From positions 1-64,000 of the IMG/VR virus record IMGVR_UViG_3300027800_000004: a DNA stretch of 64,000 bases, one strand, 5' to 3'. The DNA comes from a virus. The position numbers were made by a program, and so were the translations under genes. Shown here piece after piece: positions 45,499-53,545 of the stretch (position 1 is its first letter; each line of letters starts with the position of its first letter). Under the pieces are notes generated by a model. The model saw nothing but the letters and a program-made list of their open reading frames with translations, did no database searches and had not been told where the DNA came from.

Positions 45499-45526
45499 TC
45501 TTAAAAATTTTTATAAAGTTAGATTT

Positions 45527-47767
45527 TTATTTCGGCTTGTAATATCTTTTCTTGATGTAAGCGTCTATCTCGTATTCCTGTTCATCCAACTTCGCCATCT
45601 CATCATAGATGCCGTGTGTGCCAAGCAACGCATATCCGCCTGCCGTAAACAGGTCATAGTTAGTCATATCTTCCGGCCCCTCAATGTCTCTACATTCTTC
45701 CAGGACTTCGATATGTTTTTCCGTATCTGCCTCGTTCTCTATCCAGGTCATCCATTCGGTGAAGATATCCTGTTTGATCTTTTCGCTGGTCTGCCCTCCG
45801 GGTGTCTTGCCAAACTCAAAGGTTTTTGGATCCACTTTGTAGAGCAAGTATCCACCATATCCTCTTTCATCAAAATAATCCCAGAGAAACGGTACGTTTA
45901 TTTCCGGAAACATCTGTACTCCGTAATAGACGCACATCTTTATCATGTCCTCGCCATATTCATTCTTGTCAAATGTCCTGTTGGCATAGGTACATGCGAA
46001 GTTGCGCCTCAGACTGAAATCGCCATCCTTAAGTTTTCCTTTCTTAACAACGGCACCGCCACCCTTTGATTTGCGGTTCCCCTCTGTCTTATTGAACTTA
46101 AACGGGTCCCCTCCGGCCACACCCCATTGAGTGTTCCCTGGCATCCATGTCTCTTCGTCCTCGCTCCAATATTTGCGATTTGCCTCTCTCTCTTCAAGTT
46201 GGTGGCTTACAACGAATTTTCCAGTAGGCTTTAGACGAAAAACGACATCCGAATCTCTTTTGTTATCCTTCCACTCAAAATCTCCCCTGGTTGTCATTGC
46301 ACGGCTGAATGACAGGTCATCAATGTATGTCTCCAACTTATTCATATTGAATCCGGATGACTTTGCTGCTGTGCGGAAACACTCTGCAAACCTTATCGGG
46401 TATAGCCGGATCTCTTCCGAAAGACCTTCCTGGTCTCCGGCATCTATATAACCTTTCCTTCGGTTTAGAAGATATTCTCTGGCTCCGATCTTATGTCCGA
46501 TATACTCTGCCTGGCGTTTATTTGGTGTTCCGACAACACTCATCCCATACTCGTCAATGAATCCCTGTAACCCATCGTCCGCAGGAATGAATAAGACTGC
46601 CAGTCCGGATCTCGTTTGCCCGTTTGGAGTCCTGATGTAGTAATCACTCATCATGCACTGATGTTTGAATACACGGCCACCACCACGCTCCATCTCGCCA
46701 ACGGTTGAGGTTTTTATAGTATATCCAATGATCTCAGATCCCATGACCAGACACTCTTTGACAACCGTGTGCCGGTCCCAACACGACAGACCTTTCTTTA
46801 ATTTACCAACCTCGTCATCGTGATGGAAGTACAGTTTATCTCCGTCATAGGCTGACGGATCGGCCATTTCGTAGTTTATGCCAGACTCAAGACCCAGTTC
46901 TGATGTTGACAATGCTCCCCGGCTTGACAATCTCTTTGCCGGTGGAGAGAAGGATAGTTCTGATTTTGGAGAGGTAGATCCTTCATAGTTAGGTTTGAAG
47001 AAGAATGGCAGTTTTTTCCAGGGTCCTACAAGGTGTCTCAGGAAGCATTTGCGGGACTGTTCATCATTCATGGATTGGATGCCTCCCCAGGCTCCCATCG
47101 TGCGACTGATGATCTCGTAGTTGATACACTCGGCCTTATATGTGGCTCCTTCCCTACGGTGTTTGGGATAATTGAACCCGTAAAACAATCTTTTGCCAAA
47201 CTCTATCCACTCATATTCCCCGGCATTGTTCTTTACCGCAAACCCCTTTCCATCGCATCTGGGTGCTTTTGTCTCATTAAAGATCTTTCGTGCAAATAAG
47301 AAGAACCTGCGGTCTCTGTCCCTGTATTTTGGCAGTCCAACGTCAATGTTCCACCACGCGCAATAGAAATAGTGCCATCCATCTATGTATGTCGGCACCC
47401 CGTTGTTAAAGAACCAGTATCCATTGAGCCTGTAATACCAGGATTTTTTCATAAACTCTATCTCATGCTCGTAGATATCCTTGTTATTCTCTATCTCGGC
47501 CCAGATCTCGTCAAGGGTTTCATATTTTATCTGAAGTTCCTTGAGTTTTTTTGACAGTCTTGGCGGTTGCCATTTCTGTTCTGCAGCCGGTAGGCCAAAT
47601 CCGTCTATCAGATGATAGTCCGGTGCTTCAGGAAGATCTATTTTTATCGGGATAAGATCTTTGTCATCCTTATTTACCCATACAAATCTGTCCGCATAGT
47701 CATACTGCGCCAATATTGTTGGATTAACCTCTCTGCCATATCTCTTTAAGAGTTGTAGTGGCCCCAT
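45527..47767 (-). CDS. Terminase large subunit (TerL)
   Basis: 746 residues. The ATPase has a non-classical Walker A at residues 201-211 (PKHRREGATYK) of the type seen in crAss-like TerL, and a Walker B-like VLFIPADDG near residue 400. The nuclease has GVAGGDPFKF near 550 and LWDYFDERGYGGYL near 640. Length fits the large crAss-like TerL. It packages phage DNA through the portal, encoded directly upstream in transcription order. No intron or intein seen. Confidence 0.85.
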   Translation of the reverse strand: MGPLQLLKRYGREVNPTILAQYDYADRFVWVNKDDKDLIPIKIDLPEAPDYHLIDGFGLPAAEQKWQPPRLSKKLKELQIKYETLDEIWAEIENNKDIYEHEIEFMKKSWYYRLNGYWFFNNGVPTYIDGWHYFYCAWWNIDVGLPKYRDRDRRFFLFARKIFNETKAPRCDGKGFAVKNNAGEYEWIEFGKRLFYGFNYPKHRREGATYKAECINYEIISRTMGAWGGIQSMNDEQSRKCFLRHLVGPWKKLPFFFKPNYEGSTSPKSELSFSPPAKRLSSRGALSTSELGLESGINYEMADPSAYDGDKLYFHHDDEVGKLKKGLSCWDRHTVVKECLVMGSEIIGYTIKTSTVGEMERGGGRVFKHQCMMSDYYIRTPNGQTRSGLAVLFIPADDGLQGFIDEYGMSVVGTPNKRQAEYIGHKIGAREYLLNRRKGYIDAGDQEGLSEEIRLYPIRFAECFRTAAKSSGFNMNKLETYIDDLSFSRAMTTRGDFEWKDNKRDSDVVFRLKPTGKFVVSHQLEEREANRKYWSEDEETWMPGNTQWGVAGGDPFKFNKTEGNRKSKGGGAVVKKGKLKDGDFSLRRNFACTYANRTFDKNEYGEDMIKMCVYYGVQMFPEINVPFLWDYFDERGYGGYLLYKVDPKTFEFGKTPGGQTSEKIKQDIFTEWMTWIENEADTEKHIEVLEECRDIEGPEDMTNYDLFTAGGYALLGTHGIYDEMAKLDEQEYEIDAYIKKRYYKPK

Positions 47768-47769
47768 GA

Positions 47770-48363
47770 CTAGTTATGGACAAAAAGTGGTTTCTCTATA
47801 TGGATAATCTTCAATGCCATTTTTCTGCATAATGCACCACATTCTACGGCAAATGTACCATCTGCCGAGTGGTTTGTGTTTTTAAAGCCAATCTTCTTTG
47901 CAATATCCAATCTGGTTATAAAGGATCCCATGTCAATGTAGTCTATTCTTAACTGTGACTGAAGGACTCCGTACTGAAGATATGAATGAAGGGTGTCGCA
48001 AAAGACAAGTCCTACACGGGTAGTACAGAGCCTCAGCATCATCTCTACAAATTTCGGAACATAATAGTTGTCATCATTGGTTATGAGAAGATAGTCTGAG
48101 TGGTTGAATGGCAGTTTTTTTAACTGCAAGTCTCTGTTAGGATGGCCAAAGCTGCCATTTACAGATGGCGTTTCTATAAAAGTTATCCTTTTATCCTGTT
48201 CATATTCGCGCATGTATATTATCATTTCATCCGGTGCCGGTCCGTCATGAACGACATACAATCTCCATCGCGGATCTGTCTGAAGCTGCAAACTGGTTAT
48301 GAGAATACGCAAAGGCAATGTCCTTTGATAAACCGTGCAGATTATATGTAAAATGCCGGTCAT
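47770..48363 (-). CDS. Family 2-type glycosyltransferase
   Basis: 197 residues, the size of a bare GT-A domain. ILHIICTVYQRTLPLRILIT opens the fold, Asp40 is in YVVHDGP and the metal-binding NDDN motif is at residues 96-99. A second half carries a strand and helix (IDYIDMGSFITRLDIAKKIG) but is short, so only the catalytic core is present. No membrane segment. It begins a cassette of sugar-modifying genes and overlaps the next gene by 4 nt. Sugar and acceptor unknown. Confidence 0.72.
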   Translation of the reverse strand: MTGILHIICTVYQRTLPLRILITSLQLQTDPRWRLYVVHDGPAPDEMIIYMREYEQDKRITFIETPSVNGSFGHPNRDLQLKKLPFNHSDYLLITNDDNYYVPKFVEMMLRLCTTRVGLVFCDTLHSYLQYGVLQSQLRIDYIDMGSFITRLDIAKKIGFKNTNHSADGTFAVECGALCRKMALKIIHIEKPLFVHN

Positions 48364-49073
48364 CTTTTTCGGTAGTTATTCTCTGGATAAACGAGGTTAT
48401 AATGCCCTCTTCCGGATATCAACCTCTCTTTGCTGTTGTATCCGGAGTTGTGTATTTCAAAGGCTTTTGCCTCCTTGTTTGAGCCGATCCAGAACTCTCT
48501 TTTAAAACGCCAGGGATCATCGAGATAGGAATGGTCAAGTGTGTTGATATAATCTGTTCTTGCCCACCAAAAGTTTCCGGAGAAATGCGGCCAGTATCCC
48601 AGGGGAGTATCTTTATTCCACATCACTCCGCAGCAATCATATCCTTTCTCAAGAATCTTTATGCTGTCACACCATTTTTCTATGGCAAAATATTCCATAT
48701 ATCTTCTCCATGATTCTGTTGGTGCGGTGAGTTGAGTAATGCCTTTAGTGTGAAAATAGCAAACATAGTCTCCGGGGTTTTTTGCCGAATAGTCTCTTAT
48801 AAACTTTAAAGTATCGGACTCATCTTTGTTATCGTCATAGACCATGATGGTGATCTTAGAACTATCCATCGCGCTATCAATCTTTCCACAGAACCACCTT
48901 AACCACTCCAGATGCTTGGAAGACTTTTCTGTTTTCGGATTAATTACCCCAATATAAAATTTGTCACATGCTTCTAACAGGCCCGAATTGATTACGTTCT
49001 CCATCTGGTCGGTAATCATGTCAACACAATGATCTATCAGATACACATGATAGGCAGCAACGATCTTTTTCAT
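48360..49073 (-). CDS. Glycosyltransferase-like protein (paralogue of 50272-50826)
   Basis: 237 residues. The sequence of elements is a Rossmann-like start (KIVAAYHVYLIDHCVDMITD), YVCYFHTKGITQ, FSGNFWWARTDYINTL and FKREFWIGS. The same order is present in the 184-residue gene at 50272-50826, so both stem from one family. The FHTKG and SGNFWW patterns occur in transferase-like proteins of bacterial surface polysaccharide clusters. Catalysis is inferred only. Overlaps neighbours by 4 nt on both sides. Confidence 0.6.
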   Translation of the reverse strand: MKKIVAAYHVYLIDHCVDMITDQMENVINSGLLEACDKFYIGVINPKTEKSSKHLEWLRWFCGKIDSAMDSSKITIMVYDDNKDESDTLKFIRDYSAKNPGDYVCYFHTKGITQLTAPTESWRRYMEYFAIEKWCDSIKILEKGYDCCGVMWNKDTPLGYWPHFSGNFWWARTDYINTLDHSYLDDPWRFKREFWIGSNKEAKAFEIHNSGYNSKERLISGRGHYNLVYPENNYRKR

Positions 49074-50275
49074 AATATCTTGATATCGGGAAACATTACA
49101 ATGAATTTTCCATCATACTGACCTTTTAAAGACTCGATGATGTAATCACGAAAGTTATGAGCCAGGATAAGGATGTAGTCAATATGGTTGTCTTTTAAAA
49201 CATCCCGGCTGACTACCTCTATGCCGGTGCCTGGCACGAACTTATTTTGTTTGAAAGGGGTATCATCAATGATGAACTTCATAATGGAATAGTCAATTCC
49301 GCAAGTGTTTAGAAACACACAACCCTTTGCGGCCGCACCAAACCCTGCGATGACCTTTCCCTGAGAGATCAGGTCCGCAATGAACTTCTGAAACTCCTCA
49401 ATCTTCTGGTGTGTTCGTTTGCCCCATTTTATGCAATACTCTTCCGTAAGTGTCTTTTCAAGATTGAGAAAAGATGCTATGGTGGTATCCGGTGTTCGTG
49501 ATGATGTTTTCTTGGCACTCAAGACCCGGAGGGTGCCGGCGTGCATGTCGTGGTAAGAAACATTGATGACCTTTAACCCTTCCTGGTCAAGCAGATCTAT
49601 GATGTTTTGCAGACAGTAGTAGTACACATGTTCGTGATAGATCTGGTCGTAGTTGTCGTTGGCAAGGGTTGTGAGGATATATGGAAACTCCAAGCACCAT
49701 ATTCCATCGTTTGTGAGTGACTGCCGGATCCCGCGGACGAAAGACCTGATAGGTTCGGTATGCTGAAATACGTTTGTTGAGGTGATAAGTTTTGCCTTAT
49801 ATGGCAATCTGATCTTATCGTCAAAATACTCGCAGATATATTCGATGCTGATCTCCTTATTGATGTCAATGAAGCTGCGGCTGCAATCAATGTTGATGTA
49901 TGTTGGGGACCGGTTCTCTTTCTTAAACTCCAAAAGAAGGCTTCCATCATTGCCGCCAATATCCACAACAATATCATCCTTCTGCAATGTGATAAACCAC
50001 GACAGGTAATCATACATGTTGGCGCAATGGTCCAGGTATGGCTTGTTGACTCCGGAACGGTAAAGATAGTTCAGAAAGATGCCGTCCCGGTCAACACACT
50101 CGGTCAGGCTGGTCAACTTACTTTCCGGGAAGAATTGAATAGCCAGGGGAAATTTTTCGCAGTCAAGAGATTCTTGCATTGTCAGGCAAAGGTTATTTAC
50201 CAATGGCACTTTGCCCAGGTTAAGGTATTCTACGGACTCCTTACTTCCACTAATTGGACATTGGGTTATTTTCAT
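49070..50275 (-). CDS. Sugar C-methyltransferase (SAM-dependent)
   Basis: About 401 residues from the ATG at 50275, which overlaps the upstream stop as ATGA; the more distal ATG at 50293 would give a 22-nt overlap. The N-terminal zinc-binding region of the family (CPISGSKE, YLNLGKVPLVN) has lost part of its Cys set. The SAM-binding motif is DIGGNDGS near residues 105-112, then YHEHVYYYCLQNIIDLLDQE and GTLRVLSAKK, and a GFGAAAKG loop in the C-terminal domain. This order is that of TylC3/C-3-type sugar methyltransferases, which make branched deoxysugars. Works with the neighbouring transferases on a glycan. Confidence 0.75.
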   Translation of the reverse strand: MKITQCPISGSKESVEYLNLGKVPLVNNLCLTMQESLDCEKFPLAIQFFPESKLTSLTECVDRDGIFLNYLYRSGVNKPYLDHCANMYDYLSWFITLQKDDIVVDIGGNDGSLLLEFKKENRSPTYINIDCSRSFIDINKEISIEYICEYFDDKIRLPYKAKLITSTNVFQHTEPIRSFVRGIRQSLTNDGIWCLEFPYILTTLANDNYDQIYHEHVYYYCLQNIIDLLDQEGLKVINVSYHDMHAGTLRVLSAKKTSSRTPDTTIASFLNLEKTLTEEYCIKWGKRTHQKIEEFQKFIADLISQGKVIAGFGAAAKGCVFLNTCGIDYSIMKFIIDDTPFKQNKFVPGTGIEVVSRDVLKDNHIDYILILAHNFRDYIIESLKGQYDGKFIVMFPDIKIL

Positions 50276-50826
50276 GGTTTTGAGTATATCCAATATTCTG
50301 CATTAAAGCGATCTGTCTGATCTATTTCGGAAAGTGGTTTTAGCCGTGATAATCTTTTACGATCAAACCAAAAGTAATTTCCGGAAAATCTTTTGGGTAT
50401 AGACAGGTAGTTTACCGAAGAGATATCATATCCTGTTTCAATAAGATCCTTATGATGCTGCCACTGACTGAGCATTATGAAATTAAGAAACATCCTCTCT
50501 TTCGTCTGCATGGTATCTTTTGGCCTGGTTACACCTTTGAGATGAAAATAGAAACCAACATAATTACTGGGGTCCTGCTCTATAAGTTTCAATGTGGCAA
50601 ACTCATATTCAAGAGGATTTGTTGTTTGATAGCATAATGCAAACTTCATTTTTGGATATAATAATTGCATTAATTTATCAATATCTTGTTGTGATCCAAT
50701 ACATCCCATCTTAATCTCGGCACAACTATCGTAGAGATGGGATGCAACCAATATATTCAACTGTTCATTTACGATAGCCTCCCAGTTGTTGATGAGGTAC
50801 AGATGCCAATAGCCTTTTATAATCAT
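50272..50826 (-). CDS. Glycosyltransferase-like protein, second paralogue
   Basis: 184 residues. The layout matches the 237-residue gene: start with KGYWHLYLINNWEAIVNEQL, then YFHLKGVTRP, FSGNYFWFDRKRLSRLKPL and RFNAEYWI. The pair differs in length mainly in the N-terminal and middle part. No signal peptide or membrane segment. Overlaps its neighbours by 4 nt on both sides, so it is cotranscribed with the methyltransferase and the conserved 212-residue gene. Sugar and acceptor unknown. Confidence 0.58.
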   Translation of the reverse strand: MIIKGYWHLYLINNWEAIVNEQLNILVASHLYDSCAEIKMGCIGSQQDIDKLMQLLYPKMKFALCYQTTNPLEYEFATLKLIEQDPSNYVGFYFHLKGVTRPKDTMQTKERMFLNFIMLSQWQHHKDLIETGYDISSVNYLSIPKRFSGNYFWFDRKRLSRLKPLSEIDQTDRFNAEYWIYSKP

Positions 50827-51461
50827 GTGTCCTTGATTGAGATTGGTGATTCTCCGTTCTGTGTTTTTTTCGCAATATCCTCCGGTCTTAACTGCAATCG
50901 CTCATCCTCCATGTAACGTAGGATCTCATCCTTGAGATATGGATTGTTATCCTGGTTGAGTATTTCCATAAGCGTATCTTCCAACTCCGTCTGAATATTT
51001 CGCGCGTCACCGATTTGCTTTGTAGATCCTCCCATGATATCCAGCATGATTGAGTAGTAGGATGTCTCGATGCTAACAAGGAAAGCATATTTAAAATTTC
51101 TGTGGAGTCTGACATATTCTACTATTTTTTGATTTACAATTCTGTTTCTTCCTTTCAGTAGATCTTCTATTGGTGGCGCAAAGATACCTCCTCCGGTGTC
51201 TTCAAATCCTACATCGTGGGCCACCTCAATCTTTCTCTTCAGGACATCGGAGTATTTCTTCCGGTAGGGGGAGTTCTTATCATACATGCAAAGGATATAT
51301 TTCAACAATAGATCGTTGTCGATGCCCTCTCCGGGATCCAGCCGGAACGCGCGGACCTTGGCCAACTCCTTGTAAAACTTCAGCACACCGGATCCCTCCG
51401 GTACCCTGGCCGGATTATACATCATCTGGGAAAACTCTCTCTCGTTGAACTGGCTCTTCAT
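50823..51461 (-). CDS. Conserved phage protein near terminase
   Basis: 212 residues, mainly helical, with MMYNPARVPEGSGVLKFYKE, the core LLKYILCMYDKNSPYRKKYS, RKIEVAHDVGFEDTGGGIF, and a charged C terminus. The Tyr/Asp-Lys-x-Ser-Pro segment is one I associate with an uncharacterised protein of the crAss-like late module. It may be the small terminase or a DNA-packaging partner, judged by its place, but there is no clear HTH. Overlaps neighbours by 4 nt. Function not assigned. Confidence 0.55.
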   Translation of the reverse strand: MKSQFNEREFSQMMYNPARVPEGSGVLKFYKELAKVRAFRLDPGEGIDNDLLLKYILCMYDKNSPYRKKYSDVLKRKIEVAHDVGFEDTGGGIFAPPIEDLLKGRNRIVNQKIVEYVRLHRNFKYAFLVSIETSYYSIMLDIMGGSTKQIGDARNIQTELEDTLMEILNQDNNPYLKDEILRYMEDERLQLRPEDIAKKTQNGESPISIKDT

Positions 51462-52156
51462 AGTTTTGCAAAGATATATCTGCGCTGAACTCTCCAGTAT
51501 TTATTCCCTCCGTCAATGTTTGCATGAAGGTCATACTCCAATGGCAGATCAGTAATCTTCTTCATCACAACCATGTCTCCCGGATTGATAGATACCCCTT
51601 CATCCGTATGCCCGTCCACATAAGCCTCATTTGGCCGGCCTAGGTATTTTACTTTTCCGTAAACAACTCCGGTAAGCGATTTTTTATCAGAACGAAACAT
51701 GGTCAGGCCAACCTTCTCCATCCTCTTATCCTGGGCATTGATCTCCGGACTGTCACATGGCTCGATCAGACAGTAACCATTGATAGGAACTATTATCCCA
51801 TCTCTTACTGCGGCAAAGATATTCTGGTATTGTGTCCAGATGTATTTCTGGCCATCCTCTACAATGGCTCTCATTGTTTCCGGACGCAATGCGTTGACAA
51901 CGGCCAGGTAATAGATCACAACCCTGTCACCTAACCTGAGTTCAAGAGGTGTTTTCCAGGGCATCCCTATGTTTGGGATCCCAGTATAAGAAAGTCTTTT
52001 GGGAAGACCGTAGACAATACCTGTAACCGTTGCATGTTTCTCAACCTCGAAGGTGGTATCAATGTATAGTTCGGTTCCATTCTTAAGTTTAATCAGATCA
52101 TTGTCCTTGTCTAATCTTATCATTACGAAGTTGCCGAATGTTTGCTTGTGCTGCAT
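51458..52156 (-). CDS. GroES-like co-chaperonin, tandem
   Basis: 232 residues in two similar halves. First half: GNFVMIRLDKDND as the first strand, a loop (KLKNGTELYIDTTFEVEKHA), TVTGIVYGLPK and LELRLGDRVVIYYL. Second half: NGYCLIEPCD, TGVVYGKVKYLGR and GVSINPGDMVVMKK. The pattern 'strand, mobile loop, GxVxxxG, GDxVV' is that of GroES/gp31. A duplicated GroES unit is uncommon. The ATG at 52156 is preferred because the first strand needs residues 8-14; a shorter start exists at 52123. It would help fold capsid or stump proteins with host GroEL. Confidence 0.65.
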   Translation of the reverse strand: MQHKQTFGNFVMIRLDKDNDLIKLKNGTELYIDTTFEVEKHATVTGIVYGLPKRLSYTGIPNIGMPWKTPLELRLGDRVVIYYLAVVNALRPETMRAIVEDGQKYIWTQYQNIFAAVRDGIIVPINGYCLIEPCDSPEINAQDKRMEKVGLTMFRSDKKSLTGVVYGKVKYLGRPNEAYVDGHTDEGVSINPGDMVVMKKITDLPLEYDLHANIDGGNKYWRVQRRYIFAKL

Positions 52157-52445
52157 AATCCTTGTTCTTAATTGCTATTGTCTGTCCGTTAATTTCCTCA
52201 AACCTTATCTGTCCTTTCTTCTCAAGCGTTTTAAAACGGTTAGCCATCGCCCTTTTATTCTTGCGTGACATGTTTTTAAACATGAGCAGTTCTGTCTTTC
52301 TGAGATTAATGTTCTGGCCGTTGTATTTGATTACCACATAGTCGTTGATAACCTCTGTTGCCTTTGGCGGTTCCGGACGAGATACTGGTTTGGTCCACAA
52401 CCAGTATCTTATCCTTCTCCATAACTTTTTCAGAAAAGTTACCAT
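52098..52445 (-). CDS. Small basic protein with N-terminal amphipathic segment
   Basis: 115 residues. The N terminus (MVTFLKKLWRRIRYWLWTKP) is rich in aromatic and basic residues, an amphipathic membrane-binding helix, then ATEVINDYVVIKYNGQNINL and a basic helical C-terminal half. Overlaps the GroES-like gene by up to 59 nt and the Lys/Pro-rich gene by 7 nt. A membrane- or nucleic-acid-interacting role is possible. No family recognised. Confidence 0.55.
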   Translation of the reverse strand: MVTFLKKLWRRIRYWLWTKPVSRPEPPKATEVINDYVVIKYNGQNINLRKTELLMFKNMSRKNKRAMANRFKTLEKKGQIRFEEINGQTIAIKNKDYAAQANIRQLRNDKIRQGQ

Positions 52446-52762
52446 ACCGGAGGTTTTTGAGATTTAAACTTTACGTTCAGATCTGCAATTTCCTTCTCGC
52501 CTTCGGCAACCACCTTGGGATTATCGCTCTGCATCTTCGCGCGCGCAACAGCCATTGTGGTTTTGATGTCATCCATCGTAAGCCGTTTCTCCGGCTCTGG
52601 TGGTACAGGAATAAATTTTGGTTTTTCTTCCACTGCTGGAGCCGGCACCGATAATTCCTTTACGATGTCTTTCTTCACAACGGGTTTTTTTGCCACTGTC
52701 TTTTTCACTACCACCGGAGGCGGTGTTACTTTTTTCTGTGTCAGTTCTTTTTTCTTTGTCAT
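52439..52762 (-). CDS. Lys/Pro/Val-rich small protein
   Basis: 107 residues from the ATG at 52762. The other in-frame ATG (52789) falls inside the -7 promoter box, so it cannot be the start if that promoter is real. The first half is low-complexity (VTPPPVVVKKTVAKKPVVKK), the second half helical and charged (DDIKTTMAVARAKMQSDNPK). First gene of the late operon. Possibly a disordered linker or DNA-binding protein. No family recognised. Confidence 0.55.
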   Translation of the reverse strand: MTKKKELTQKKVTPPPVVVKKTVAKKPVVKKDIVKELSVPAPAVEEKPKFIPVPPEPEKRLTMDDIKTTMAVARAKMQSDNPKVVAEGEKEIADLNVKFKSQKPPVW

Positions 52763-52786
52763 AACTCTTGATTTTAATTGGTCAGT

Positions 52787-52794
52787 CAAATTTA
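52787..52794 (-). promoter_or_regulatory. -7 box opening the late (GroES-sugar-packaging) operon
   Basis: TAAATTTG on the minus strand matches TAnnTTTG and lies immediately after the terminator at 52797-52827. Predicted transcription start about 18 nt before the ATG at 52762. No -33 TTG at the expected spacing. Confidence 0.45.
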
Positions 52795-52796
52795 TG

Positions 52797-52827
52797 AAAA
52801 AACCCCCTCATTGGAAAAACGAGGGGG
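52797..52827 (-). terminator. Strong Rho-independent terminator
   Basis: On the minus strand, CCCCCTC - 11-nt loop - GAGGGGG followed by TTTTTT. A perfect 7-bp GC-rich stem with a good U-tract. It ends the transcript of the replication-type gene 52935-53441, and separates it from the following promoter. Confidence 0.85.
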
Positions 52828-52934
52828 CCGTTCTTGCTATGAACAAGAAAGCAGAACATACAGTCGGCATCTGTATGGTGTCAAAGTTATATCTTTTTCC
52901 TTGTTCCATTAAATTTTCAGGTAAGTATGTTTTA

Positions 52935-53441
52935 CTATCGTTCACCGGTTAATAGATCTGCACGAAATTGTTCCAACTCTTTCTCCAATCTTTCATCCTC
53001 AATTTTTTTTCTTTTTTCAAAATCAGCAAAAGATTCTTCTTTCTTATCATTCTTAATCATTCTTGTTTGTTGTTGGTTGTTTGTTGATTGATTGTTAATT
53101 GGTGTGTTAGTTTGTTTGTTGGCATCGCTTTCCTCGATTTGATAAGCATCATAGTTGCAAATAGTTATAATACTATATTTGTTTGTTGATTTGATTGTTA
53201 TTTCGCCTGTTGATTTTAGACGGCCTAAACTCGTTCTAATTGACTGGTAACTGACACCAGTTGCGCGTTTGATGCTATTTAAACTGCTGATTGTTGATGC
53301 TTTGTTGACCATAATGCCTTTCCACTTCTTATCTTTATGATTCACAGTGAGTAATAGGTAGAGAAAAATTCGGAAAGTATTGTCGTCTTGAAACCACTCC
53401 CAATTCAGTATTTTTCTGTGTATTTTAATCCATCCTTCCAT
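52935..53441 (-). CDS. Replication-type winged-helix protein (DnaD N-terminal-like)
   Basis: 168 residues from ATG 53441 (MEGWIKIHRKILNWEWFQDD); the longer in-frame ATG at 53486 lies in a GC-rich hairpin leader and is less likely. The N-terminal 100 residues are the winged helix common in phage replication organisers: WIKIHRKI, FRIFLYLLLTVNHKDK, then SIKRATGVSYQSIRTSLGRL and the wing strand TNKYSIITICNYDAYQ. The rest is Asn/Gln-rich then charged coiled coil. It lacks an ATPase domain. Stands alone between a leader hairpin and a strong terminator. Confidence 0.7.
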   Translation of the reverse strand: MEGWIKIHRKILNWEWFQDDNTFRIFLYLLLTVNHKDKKWKGIMVNKASTISSLNSIKRATGVSYQSIRTSLGRLKSTGEITIKSTNKYSIITICNYDAYQIEESDANKQTNTPINNQSTNNQQQTRMIKNDKKEESFADFEKRKKIEDERLEKELEQFRADLLTGER

Positions 53442-53467
53442 AGTCACACTTTTAAAGGAGAGGCGTT

Positions 53468-53517
53468 CCCCCCAGGGGTGTGACATCCGCGTTTGGCAAC
53501 AGCAGATCCCTGGGGAG
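53468..53517 (-). promoter_or_regulatory. Long GC-rich inverted repeat upstream of replication-type gene
   Basis: Arms ccccccagggg (53468-53478) and ccctggggag (53508-53517), separated by about 30 nt, so a long stem can form in the leader RNA on the minus strand. The motif ATAGTCACACT is repeated near 53440 and near 53535. The hairpin may control translation or transcription of the winged-helix gene, or act as the terminator of the upstream gene, though no U-tract is seen. Confidence 0.45.
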
Positions 53518-53545
53518 TAGCCTCAGTATTTTATTGATAGTCACA

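Noticed and set aside
52787-52789. ATG at 52789 as start of the Lys/Pro-rich gene
   Set aside because: It overlaps the predicted -7 promoter box; the ATG at 52762 is downstream of the predicted transcript start.
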